The translations under genes were made by a program, and so were the position numbers. The notes beneath the pieces are model-generated. The model was not told where the DNA came from. It did not search any database and worked only from the letters and a program-made list of their open reading frames with translations. From Prochlorococcus sp. AG-315-I14 (lineage in GTDB: Bacteria > Cyanobacteriota > Cyanobacteriia > PCC-6307 > Cyanobiaceae): a stretch of 9,587 nt of DNA. This document shows, in pieces, positions 1-4,691 of this stretch; positions within the stretch are counted from its first letter, which is position 1, and each line of letters opens with the position of its first letter. The stretch is taken from positions 1-9,587 of the forward strand of contig QBWF01000022.1 of assembly GCA_003283665.1 (NCBI GenBank), given 5' to 3'.

Positions 1-138
1 CCGCCGTAGCAGTCATAAGAGAAAAATCTTACTTATAACCACCTTACTTTCTCATTGATAAGTTTGGATTATAGCTTTCTTTTTTGAAAGATTTAGGTCT
101 ATTGACTTATTTGAGTAAGATATAAAAAAGGCTGATTT

Positions 139-198
139 ATGATGGCAGACTATGGTGAATCCCCGCAATTTTCACATAAATTTTGTGATTTACTTTAG
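139..198 (+). CDS. possible 19-aa micro-ORF
   Basis: This is a short ATG frame reading MMADYGESPQFSHKFCDLL and ending in TAG. An AAGG ribosome-binding site lies at 128-131, seven bases before the ATG. No family is recognised. It could be a real micropeptide, the truncated start of a longer gene, or chance. The SD-like spacing is the only support. Confidence 0.2.
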   Translation: MMADYGESPQFSHKFCDLL

Positions 199-239
199 TG
201 AGACTATGTTTTAACCTATATTTTGAGGCTATCTAAGCC

Positions 240-355
240 GTGAAACTCAGTTATAGAGAAATTGCTTTAGGACTTAGCATTGCGACTGCTGTTGATTTTT
301 TGTAAGTAAAAAAAGAAGTTATCAAGATCAACACCCTGAAGAGGATGTTGATTAA
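240..355 (+). pseudogene. small membrane-type gene split by a one-base frameshift
   Basis: A GTG at 240, preceded by GAGG at 225-228, opens a frame reading KLSYREIALGLSIATAVDF that stops at TAA right after a run of six T (296-301). If the run had one more T, the frame would continue through VSKKRSYQDQHPEEDVD to the TAA at 353-355. The joined product is 38 residues: a short hydrophobic helix, a basic stretch and an acidic tail, a typical plan for a small cyanobacterial membrane protein. Neither half alone looks complete. Possible explanations are a genuine one-base deletion in a homopolymer, a sequencing error, or slippage during expression. The homologous family is not recognised, so the reconstruction rests on protein-like composition and the SD. 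Confidence 0.45.
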
Positions 356-361
356 TTAGAT

Positions 362-400
362 GATTAGAACCTACGACCTAACGACCTAGTGCTCTTAAAG
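362..400 (-). repeat. tRNA-like (tRNA-Pro-type) 3'-half relic, copy 1
   Basis: Read on the reverse strand, this stretch runs CTTTAAGAGCACTAGGTCG (400 to 382) and ends in the T-arm-like GTAGGTTCTAATC (374 to 362). In layout it matches the anticodon loop, 3' anticodon stem, variable loop and T-arm of a bacterial tRNA-Pro. It carries a perfect 8-bp tandem duplication (ACGACCTA at 373-380 and 381-388 on the plus strand). With one unit removed it aligns without gaps to the copy at 5708-5741, about 25 of 34 positions by eye. The 5' half of a tRNA is not evident, so it is not a working tRNA. An eroded attachment site is the simplest reading. Confidence 0.45.
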
Positions 401-560
401 CCAACTCATGTTCCCTAATGGGCATGTAAATCTCTAGCTAGAGTCCCAAGTTATTGTATGCATGCTTAGACCTCAAAACACTCTACGAGTGCCTGCTGAA
501 ACCTTGCATTTATTAAGTATATGAGGGTAAAACTAGTGTAGAAGAGATCCAATTATCTGT

Positions 561-776
561 ATGTCTAAATGGGAACCCTCTGAAGAGCAGCAATCAGGTG
601 AAATTGCTAGAACTTTTGATTTTTTCATTGATGAGCTAAATGAGCTACAGGATGAACTTGTTTGTCCTGATGATTTTATATATGATTTTTTAGAAGTAAT
701 TCAAGCACGTTGGTTATCTACAAGTTGTCACGCAAAGGCAAGACAACATCAAAGGGATAATCCTGATGCCTACTAA
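561..776 (+). CDS. hypothetical acidic 71-aa protein
   Basis: This is an intact 71-codon frame with no recognised family. The product is soluble and acidic, without signal peptide or membrane segment. Residues 1-15 are rich in E, Q and S, residues 16-50 look helical (FDFFIDELNELQDEL, then a DFIYDFLEVIQARW segment), and the tail is basic and polar with one H-C-H-like patch (TSCHAKARQHQ). Cysteines are at about residues 34 and 56. The ATG has only weak upstream purines (GAAGAG near 541-546), so the start is uncertain, but it is the only ATG near the head of the frame. It is the only intact gene over 30 codons in the first 1.2 kb and sits between damaged frames. Function cannot be assigned. Confidence 0.6.
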   Translation: MSKWEPSEEQQSGEIARTFDFFIDELNELQDELVCPDDFIYDFLEVIQARWLSTSCHAKARQHQRDNPDAY

Positions 777-805
777 AAAATCAATCCAGTTGGGAATAAG
801 AGTTT

Positions 806-905
806 ATGAAAGCAGTTAAAGCTTCATGTTTTAAAGTTTGATACTCTATTCGTTAAGGAATTATTAGACGAAATCAAGAGTTTATTGCTTTTGATTTTCT
901 TCTAA
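806..905 (+). pseudogene. possible frameshifted micro-ORF
   Basis: ATG at 806 starts MKAVKASCFKV and stops early. In the neighbouring frame an uninterrupted run reads KQLKLHVLKFDTLFVKELL and continues with a leucine-rich end to TAA at 903-905, but it has no start codon. Removing the G at 812 would fuse ATG AAA to this frame. The hydrophobic end and Lys content fit a small protein but are also common by chance in AT-rich DNA, so this is weak. Confidence 0.2.
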
Positions 906-956
906 TGAAGTCATAGCGACTGTATAAGTAGCGATATGCGAAAGGACAACACTTTT

Positions 957-1040
957 ATGTGGTTTATTGTCACTTAGATTGCGATTCCAATTGTTCTAAT
1001 AATTAATGCCTATGAGTATTTAATTTTAAGTAATGAATAA
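957..1040 (+). pseudogene. 27-residue membrane microprotein interrupted by TAG
   Basis: An ATG at 957 lies ten bases after AAGGA (942-946). It encodes MWFIVT, then an in-frame TAG at 975-977, then IAIPIVLIINAYEYLILSNE and a TAA at 1038-1040. Without the TAG this would be a single hydrophobic helix with a short polar end, like other microproteins in the window. The good SD and the helix running through the stop suggest a recently inactivated gene. Readthrough is possible but nothing in the sequence supports it, since stops in neighbouring broken genes are TAA as well as TAG. Function unknown. Confidence 0.4.
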
Positions 1041-1123
1041 GTTTGAGTTTCTGAAATCAAAGGGTAGACGTTTAAACTAGATTGTTCTTCTAGTTGAATA
1101 CTCCATAGCTAAGGATGCACGTT

Positions 1124-1201
1124 ATGAGTGCAGTGATGGAGCATTCAGATCAGAGACCTTGGATTCCAGCTATTAACATTGAGAGCAAAAAAGAGATTTA
1201 G
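1124..1201 (+). CDS. possible 25-aa micro-ORF
   Basis: This frame reads MSAVMEHSDQRPWIP and then AINIESKKEI, ending in TAG. AAGG at 1111-1114 is nine bases before the ATG; an in-frame ATG at 1115 would sit directly on that SD, so 1124 is preferred. The product is small, polar and soluble with a Trp-Pro core and a basic end. No family is recognised. It ends 35 bases before the exported-protein gene at 1237 and could be the first cistron of that forward cluster. Confidence 0.35.
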   Translation: MSAVMEHSDQRPWIPAINIESKKEI

Positions 1202-1236
1202 GGCCTTTAATAGAACTAATCAACCCATTCAGGAGG

Positions 1237-1485
1237 ATGAAAAGACTCTTTGCTTTCTTTCTTGGTCTTCTTTTGTTTCTCAGTTCGGTCGGAGTTCAAG
1301 CACAAGAACTTGATTTATCGACCCAAGAAATAGACTTAAATGAAGAGGTGAAAATTGTTGAGGAAATATTTGATTTGCCTGAACCTAAAACAATGACTCA
1401 AGAGGAAATTGATGAGCTTTTTGGGGAAGATCCATATCTAGGCCAAACTTCATGGCTTGGTTCAAAGGTAGAAAAAAAGAAATGA
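1237..1485 (+). CDS. exported small acidic protein
   Basis: The 82-residue product begins with a clear Sec signal peptide: basic MKR, hydrophobic core about residues 4-18 (LFAFFLGLLLFLSS), and a VQA cleavage site near residue 22. The mature part of about 60 residues is strongly acidic (EEVKIVEEIFDLPEP, then TMTQEEIDELFGEDP) and ends in a basic EKKK. No known domain is recognised, and the acidic segments do not form a complete EF-hand loop. AGGAGG at 1231-1236 touches the ATG with no spacer, which is unusual, but no other start would keep the signal peptide. The stop overlaps the next ATG as ATGA, so translation is probably coupled to the 14-codon frame and then to DUF2905. The likely location is the thylakoid lumen or periplasm; the role is unknown. 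Confidence 0.75.
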   Translation: MKRLFAFFLGLLLFLSSVGVQAQELDLSTQEIDLNEEVKIVEEIFDLPEPKTMTQEEIDELFGEDPYLGQTSWLGSKVEKKK

Positions 1486-1526
1486 AACGCTTATTTCTAT
1501 TTGCTTTATCAGCTGGTAATTATTAA
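1482..1526 (+). CDS. 14-aa coupling ORF or truncated signal-peptide gene
   Basis: This frame (MKRLFLFALSAGNY) starts inside the stop of the preceding gene (ATGA overlap) and its TAA shares one base with the DUF2905 start (TAATG). Its first residues, MKRLFLFAL, resemble the MKRLFAFFL start of the gene just upstream, so it may be the remnant of a duplicated exported-protein gene, now retained as a translational bridge. An AAGG lies about 13 bases upstream. The product itself may have no function. Confidence 0.45.
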   Translation: MKRLFLFALSAGNY

Positions 1527-1729
1527 TGCATAAAACACTAATTACATTTGGACTTTTAATCGCTTCGATAGGTTTTTTATATCCCTACTTGCAACAAATT
1601 GGTTTAGAGAGATTGCCTGGTGACATAATTCTTAGACGTGAGAACTCAACCCTTTATTTCCCAGTCATTAGTTGTGTTGTTATCAGTTTGCTTCTTACTA
1701 TCATTTTTAATCTATTCCGATCTTTCTAG
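1526..1729 (+). CDS. DUF2905 family membrane protein
   Basis: This 67-residue protein matches the DUF2905 plan: a hydrophobic N-terminal segment (about 3-20, ending FLYPYL), a central loop with the conserved RLPGDI (29-34) followed by a charged RREN and an aromatic-Phe-Pro turn (YFP, 44-46), and a second hydrophobic segment (about 47-64, VVISLLLTII) ending near FRSF. Length is normal for the family. Members are small inner-membrane proteins with two helices and no assigned biochemical role. The start is set by family alignment and by the TAATG overlap with the 14-codon frame; no separate SD is needed if translation is coupled. A long perfect inverted repeat follows 33 bases after the stop. 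Confidence 0.85.
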   Translation: MHKTLITFGLLIASIGFLYPYLQQIGLERLPGDIILRRENSTLYFPVISCVVISLLLTIIFNLFRSF

Positions 1730-1762
1730 TGAACTGGAACTTTTCCTTGTGACTCTTTTGTT

Positions 1763-1811
1763 TTCATTGAGTTCAGGTAGAGCTCTTGAAGCTCTACCTG
1801 AACTCAATGAA
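1763..1811. repeat. perfect 22-bp inverted repeat with 5-base loop
   Basis: The left arm is 1763-1784 and the right arm 1790-1811. They are perfectly complementary over 22 bp around the loop CTTGA, and a G-T and a T-A pair could extend the stem. The arms include GAGTTCAGGTAGAGCT. There is no T-run after either side (a T-rich stretch precedes it on the plus strand), so it is not a standard intrinsic terminator. It lies between DUF2905 and the DUF3104-like gene and would form a very stable RNA hairpin 30 bases before that start. It could be a processing or stability element, or a palindromic mobile repeat. Confidence 0.9.
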
Positions 1812-1841
1812 GAATTAGTCAGTTAGATGCAGGATGGAGAT

Positions 1842-2057
1842 ATGACTGACAGAAATAATGAGCCTGAGTTCCTCAAAGTTAAATCTGGAGATACTGTTCT
1901 TATTGATGGGGATCAAATAGCGAAAGTTATTTCAATTGTTGGTGGTGCTAGAGATCCAAAAGCTAACACCCTTTTTCAAGTAGCAAATCTTGATACAGAC
2001 GAAATTAAATATGTTGATGCGTCTTTAGTGAAGGCGATAGTTAGTGACCAAAATTAG
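1842..2057 (+). CDS. DUF3104-like conserved picocyanobacterial protein
   Basis: The 71-residue product starts MTDRNNEPEFLKVKSGDTVL and has a compact beta-rich pattern: GD-VLI (16-21), a variable strand, IVGGARDPKANTLFQV (32-47), then DTDEIKYVDA (51-60) and a hydrophobic end. The series GD-VLI, GGARDPK, LFQVA, DT-I resembles my recollection of the DUF3104 family of marine Synechococcus and Prochlorococcus, small cytosolic proteins of unknown role. ATG 1842 is preferred over ATG 1827 because AGGA at 1831-1834 is seven bases away and ATG 1827 would add MQDGD with no SD. It may be cotranscribed with DUF2905, with the large hairpin between them. The family call is from memory and should be confirmed with a profile search. 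Confidence 0.7.
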   Translation: MTDRNNEPEFLKVKSGDTVLIDGDQIAKVISIVGGARDPKANTLFQVANLDTDEIKYVDASLVKAIVSDQN

Positions 2058-2063
2058 AGGCAA

Positions 2064-2201
2064 TTAATTCTTTGATGATTCCCAACCATCTCCAGAAGGA
2101 TCATTGGGTGGCTGTTTTACCTCACTATAGTTTGCCAAATTGGGATGATTGACTGTCTCTTAATAAGCCTGAGCTTTTGATCTTGCTGTTTTGAAAGTGT
2201 A
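2064..2201 (-). pseudogene. remnant of small conserved-looking gene with internal TAA
   Basis: On the reverse strand one frame reads YTFKTARSKAQAY, a TAA at 2162-2160, then ETVNHPNLANYSEVKQ and PPNDPSGDGWESSKN, ending in TAA at 2066-2064. The polar Pro/Asn/Gly-rich ending and the continuous style on both sides of the stop look like a real protein C-terminus. There is no ATG, GTG or TTG in the N-terminal piece, and a further stop (TAA, 2204-2202) closes it. It is best described as a degraded gene that has lost its start and gained a nonsense codon. No family is recognised. Confidence 0.4.
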
Positions 2202-2244
2202 TTAAACACTCCATGTGCATCTAAATAATATCAATTAAGGCAAT

Positions 2245-2428
2245 ATGAGTTGAACCCTTGCTTGAAACAATCAAAGAATATTGCTCTTCTAATAATTTAA
2301 TTCTTCTAAATCAAAGCTATTTCCCTTTGGAATTAGAAGAAGTGATTAATAATCTTGAAATTAGTACTATTCAACTCATGTCAAAGATAGGTAAATTAGA
2401 TTTCGTTCAACCATTAGTAGCTATTTAG
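2245..2428 (+). pseudogene. small ORF with frame break at its start (or TTG-start gene)
   Basis: An open frame reads EPLLETIKEYCSSNNLILLN and goes on through SYFPLELEEVINNL and KIGKLDFVQPLVAI to TAG at 2426-2428. It is helical, charged and clearly protein-like. The only ATG with an SD (AAGG 2237-2240, ATG 2245) is in another frame and hits TGA after two codons. Within the frame, TTG at 2258 would give a 56-residue protein without an SD. A one-base frame change just after ATG 2245 is as likely as TTG initiation. Product unknown, probably soluble with a coiled helix. Confidence 0.45.
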
Positions 2429-2475
2429 CGGTATACCCAACTAATCAGTAGTAGCAACCGATCTAAGTCGTAGAG

Positions 2476-2495
2476 ACCGAATATGATTCTTCGGT
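2476..2495 (+). terminator. weak hairpin before the coiled-coil gene
   Basis: ACCGAA (2476-2481) and TTCGGT (2490-2495) form a 6-bp stem with an 8-base loop, followed by a T-rich but interrupted tract. It could end transcription from the small frame upstream; it is too short to be sure. Confidence 0.2.
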
Positions 2496-2536
2496 TTACT
2501 TACTTTTAGTTTTCAATTCCTCGGGGCAAAGTAGTT

Positions 2537-2818
2537 ATGTACTTCATAAGAGATCTGATGTATTCATCTTTATTCGACACTGTTTTCTCTGACTCTTTCT
2601 TTACTCCTCACCGCACTGTGTATGTTGTTTCTGATAGCCAACTAGAAGAGCTTAGACGCAACCAACATCAACAAGAACTTGATAACATTGAGACTTCTCG
2701 TAAGCGATTGGAGTCAAACTACCAATCACGTGTAAAAGTTCTTGATGAACGTGAGAGTGAACTTAAAAAGGAGCTTAAAGCGCTTGCACCAGCACCTAAA
2801 GAGAAAGTCACTGCCTAA
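2537..2818 (+). CDS. hypothetical coiled-coil protein, 93 aa
   Basis: The N-terminal third is aromatic and hydrophobic (MYFIRDLMYSSLFDTVFSDS, then FFTPHRTVYVVSD). Residues 34-83 form one long charged helix (EELRRNQHQQELDNIE, ERESELKKELKAL) typical of a coiled coil. The end is APAPKEKVTA. There is no signal peptide or recognised domain. An in-frame ATG at 2558 (MYSSLF) is an equally reasonable start; upstream of 2537 there is GGGG at 2523-2526, eleven bases away, and neither site has a strong SD. A strong intrinsic terminator 46 bases after the stop shows a transcription unit ends here. It probably acts as an assembling or scaffold protein, but that is inference from the coil alone. Confidence 0.7.
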   Translation: MYFIRDLMYSSLFDTVFSDSFFTPHRTVYVVSDSQLEELRRNQHQQELDNIETSRKRLESNYQSRVKVLDERESELKKELKALAPAPKEKVTA

Positions 2819-2863
2819 TAAGTTTCACCAGGACGTTCTGTAAAACACTGATTTCTTCTATGG

Positions 2864-2900
2864 CCTCATCCCTCGAACTACGAGGGAGAGGATTTTTTCT
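2864..2900 (+). terminator. intrinsic terminator after the coiled-coil gene
   Basis: TCCCTCG (2869-2875) pairs with CGAGGGA (2881-2887) around loop AACTA. The stem is extended by CCTC (2864-2867) with GAGG (2888-2891) across one bulged A. It is followed by ATTTTTT. This is a standard strong rho-independent terminator in the forward direction. Confidence 0.9.
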
Positions 2901-2973
2901 ATTTGTAGTATTGCCGATAGAATCGTCGCAGAAATTCGGTAGTGGGTTGCTTTCGATAGAAGAATCAGCATTG

Positions 2974-3144
2974 ATGGATTTAATATTTATTGCAATGTCG
3001 CTTGCTGTAGAGAATGCAATATTCATGGTCAACTATTTAATCCTTACTTTTCAATGGATGAATAAATCTAATTACTTACTTTTTTTGATAATAGGGTTCC
3101 TGTTTTATTCCTTCATGTTTTATAGGGACACCAGTAGTCGCTAA
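2974..3144 (+). CDS. small membrane protein, about 56 aa
   Basis: The frame is open from before the terminator, but an upstream ATG at 2860 would put the terminator hairpin inside the coding region, so ATG 2974 (MDLIFIAMSLAVENAIF) is the more sensible start; ATG 3058 (MNKSNYLL) is another option. From 2974 the protein has a moderately hydrophobic helix at about 2-26 and a strong one at about 33-48 (LLFLIIGFLFYSFMFY), ending YRDTSSR. No SD is convincing (AGAAG near 2960). It converges on the reverse-strand ferredoxin, 13 bases stop to stop. No family is recognised. Confidence 0.4.
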   Translation: MDLIFIAMSLAVENAIFMVNYLILTFQWMNKSNYLLFLIIGFLFYSFMFYRDTSSR

Positions 3145-3157
3145 TAATTCTTTAGTC

Positions 3158-3490
3158 TTATCGCTGATCCCAAACGGCATCAAATTGATTAGCAATTATA
3201 TGCAGATCTGATTTGGGATATGCCTGACATAAAAGAACATAACCTTCTTCTTGTAATTCACTCTTTAGGCCCATTGCATCCATATCGACTGAACCTTCTT
3301 TGAGTAAGGCAGCACATGTACAACACATACCTACAAGGCAGGAACTTGGTAATTCCACATTTGCATCTGCAGCTGCCTCTAATACAGTCTGGTCAGACTT
3401 GCAATCAAAACTTTGTTGAACTTGGTCAATCTCTATATTTATCTTAAATAAGGAATCAGACACTTTGGCCACGTAGATACCTATTTCCAT
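3158..3490 (-). CDS. plant-type [2Fe-2S] ferredoxin
   Basis: This 110-residue protein is a plant/cyanobacterial-type ferredoxin, a soluble one-electron carrier. The cluster ligands are Cys51, Cys56, Cys59 and Cys88 (SSCLVGMCCTCA and VLLCQAYP), i.e. C-x4-C-x2-C-x28-C, with an extra Cys57 inside the loop. QTVLEAAADANVELPSSC is the usual approach to the cluster loop, and GYVLLCQAYPKSDL is the classic C-terminal beta element. It is longer than photosynthetic PetF (about 97-99) because of a roughly ten-residue N-terminal extension and a C-terminal NQFDAVWDQR. It is therefore probably an accessory ferredoxin with a specific partner, not the main photosystem I acceptor, although the partner is not in this window. 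The start is supported by GAGG four bases upstream. A promoter candidate lies at 3523-3553. A head-to-head 43-codon frame starts one base away. Confidence 0.93.
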   Translation of the reverse strand: MEIGIYVAKVSDSLFKINIEIDQVQQSFDCKSDQTVLEAAADANVELPSSCLVGMCCTCAALLKEGSVDMDAMGLKSELQEEGYVLLCQAYPKSDLHIIANQFDAVWDQR

Positions 3491-3491
3491 T

Positions 3492-3623
3492 ATGCCTCAT
3501 TCCTTACATATTAATAAAACTTTTTATACTGTAAGCGCTTTAGATATTGACAATCAATTAGCAGACAAAGCTACAAGGGCGATTTTGTATTTACTTGAGC
3601 GAGTTGATCAACCAATAACTTAG
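3492..3623 (+). CDS. possible 43-aa protein divergent from ferredoxin
   Basis: The frame reads MPHSLHINKTFYTVSAL and then DIDNQLADKATRAILYLL and ERVDQPIT, ending in TAG. It has a well-formed helix (DNQLADKATRAILYLLERV) and a balanced charge pattern, so it looks coding. There is no SD, and only one base separates its ATG from the ferredoxin ATG on the other strand. If both are translated, this mRNA is leaderless or starts inside the ferredoxin gene, and the ferredoxin promoter lies inside this frame. No family is recognised. Confidence 0.45.
   Translation: MPHSLHINKTFYTVSALDIDNQLADKATRAILYLLERVDQPIT
3523..3553 (-). promoter_or_regulatory. candidate promoter for the ferredoxin gene
   Basis: On the reverse strand TTGTCA (3553-3548) and TATAAA (3528-3523) are separated by 19 bases, a little long for a sigma-70-type promoter. 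Transcription would begin near 3515 and give a leader of about 25 bases with the GAGG site. It lies entirely within the divergent 43-codon frame. Confidence 0.35.
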
Positions 3624-3696
3624 AAAGTTATCCACAGATGCTTTTGGGAATCCTGCTTGAATTCTGAGAGGAAAAGTATTTTCAATAAAAAAGACC

Positions 3697-3734
3697 CTAG
3701 GTATGGTGTCCTGCGGGCCTGGGTGATGGGGATC
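3697..3734 (+). repeat. two-box repeat, copy A
   Basis: Box 1 CTAGGTATGGTGTC (3697-3710) and box 2 GGGTGATGGGGATC (3721-3734) are ten bases apart. Each box recurs in the same order and orientation in copy B with 13 of 14 identical positions. Box 2 is the left arm of the hairpin 3721-3755. Confidence 0.65.
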
Positions 3735-3772
3735 TTATTTTTAGCCCCATTTCCCGAATAAATCAACCCCTA

Positions 3773-3879
3773 CTAGATATGGTGTCTGTGGAATTTGAAA
3801 GTTAGGTTTTTTGATCTAATTAGTTAGCTAAGTTCCCTGTTGTGCATATACTTTTTATTATTACAGGGTGGTGGGGATC
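3773..3879 (+). repeat. two-box repeat, copy B, boxes separated
   Basis: CTAGATATGGTGTC (3773-3786) and GGGTGGTGGGGATC (3866-3879) repeat the two boxes of copy A, but here 79 bases lie between them instead of 10. Copy B thus looks like a duplicate of copy A with an insertion of about 70 bases, or like two paired sites moved apart. Confidence 0.6.
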
Positions 3880-4116
3880 AATCACTTAAGACACAAGAGG
3901 TTAAGACGAGATTATTTTGTGAGTTTTTTTAGTGAAACCTTAGTTAATAGTGAAAGTTTTTAGAGGTCGTCGAAATCTTAGTTTTATTGCTTTCTATCCG
4001 ATTTATTTCACTTAACTCAGATATCACATGAAAACATGACATAATGCAGCCCCACAAATTACGAATTTCCTAAATGGACTTTTTACTTATGTTCATTAGT
4101 TTTTAAAAATGCTTTT

Positions 4117-4161
4117 ATGTTGAAGGAGGAGACTTACCCTTTTTCTACTTTCTATATCTAA
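4117..4161 (+). CDS. 14-aa leader ORF coupled to the adhesin-like gene
   Basis: ATG 4117 encodes MLKEETYPFSTFYI and its TAA (4159-4161) shares one base with the next ATG (TAATG). AAGGAGGA at 4123-4130, a perfect ribosome-binding sequence, lies within its codons 2-5, too far (30 bases) from ATG 4161 to serve it directly. This leader has the same length and junction as the 14-codon frame before DUF2905. It may deliver ribosomes to the downstream start, or be a chance frame. Confidence 0.3.
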   Translation: MLKEETYPFSTFYI

Positions 4162-4607
4162 TGGAAGATCAAATCAAAGAAGCTGGAAACGTAAAATCAA
4201 TCTCTAGCTGGTTAGGAATGAAGCATTTGAAAAAATGGTTAAAAGAGGGATTAATTTTTTGTTTTTTTTCTCTTCTAGTACTTTTATCAAGTTCTAATAA
4301 GATTTTTGCCGAGGAAACTAACTGGACTGAAGTCGCTAATACAACTAACGAAATACAATTTATAGATACTAAATCAATAAAATACAATAATAGAGGTATT
4401 CTTTCAGTTTTAACTAAATATTCTGAGATCAACCCAGATGACCAGGCTAATATGAATACAAATATATATTTAATGGCAATTGATTGTGACAATAGATTGT
4501 TTAGTAAACTTCCTGTTAATGGCGAGCTAAATCAAGTAAGAGAATGGAAAACCCCCATTAATGATAAATTGATTAAAAAGACAATTATTAATAGTTGCTC
4601 TTATTAA
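4161..4607 (+). CDS. exported protein resembling surface-adhesin protein E
   Basis: From ATG 4161 the product has 148 residues. A clear Sec signal lies inside: basic KHLKKWLKEG (21-30), hydrophobic LIFCFFSLLVLLSSS (31-45) and a likely cut after IFA (residue 50). Because Met20 (position 4218) directly precedes this signal, it may be the real start, giving 129 residues; AGGA lies immediately before it. The mature part begins with NWTEVANT, then IQFIDTKSIKYNN, a LSVLTKYSE strand, YLMAIDCDNRLFS and a final SCSY. The order W--V, yID--SI, y-IDC, then a terminal Cys resembles small exported proteins of the surface-adhesin E type. Cys109 and Cys146 may form a disulfide. It is followed by a membrane-protein gene 84 bases on, possibly the same transcript. 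The fold assignment is by pattern only. Confidence 0.7.
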   Translation: MEDQIKEAGNVKSISSWLGMKHLKKWLKEGLIFCFFSLLVLLSSSNKIFAEETNWTEVANTTNEIQFIDTKSIKYNNRGILSVLTKYSEINPDDQANMNTNIYLMAIDCDNRLFSKLPVNGELNQVREWKTPINDKLIKKTIINSCSY

Positions 4608-4691
4608 TTTTTCCTATGTCTTTCCTTATGTTTTGTATAGCTTTTACCTTTTTCTTTTGTAGGCCTTTCTAAAATATTTCAGGATTTATTT

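Larger units (their letters stand above)
3624..4116. other. non-coding region with repeat boxes
   Basis: No convincing frame on either strand. The region holds a TTATCCACA motif identical to the DnaA box consensus at 3628-3636 (single, so not an origin), the duplicated two-box element described separately, a hairpin with arms 3721-3731 and 3745-3755 (ATGGGG/CCCCAT plus an outer GGG/CCC across a mismatched pair of bases), and several T-runs. It is a reasonable place for a non-coding RNA, but no known RNA family is recognised. Confidence 0.5.

Noticed and set aside
462..524. Micro-ORF MLRPQNTLRVPAETLHLLSI.
   Set aside because: Twenty codons, no SD and no recognised relative; may be a remnant but cannot be supported.
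1136..1172. A possible fourth tRNA-like relic (GGAGCATTCAGATCA resembles GGAGCATTGGGATCA of copy 3).
   Set aside because: The T-arm part does not fold, and the stretch lies inside a plausible 25-codon frame with its own SD.
1638..1826. 62-codon frame overlapping DUF2905 and ending at the 22-bp repeat.
   Set aside because: It overlaps a known family in another frame, and its end is simply the translation of the inverted repeat.
2808..3032. Reverse frame of 74 codons.
   Set aside because: It runs through the strong forward terminator and into the end of the coiled-coil gene; composition is not protein-like.
3628..3636. TTATCCACA, identical to the DnaA-box consensus, as a replication origin.
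   Set aside because: Only one box is present, with no cluster, no AT-rich unwinding repeats and no dnaN or dnaA nearby.
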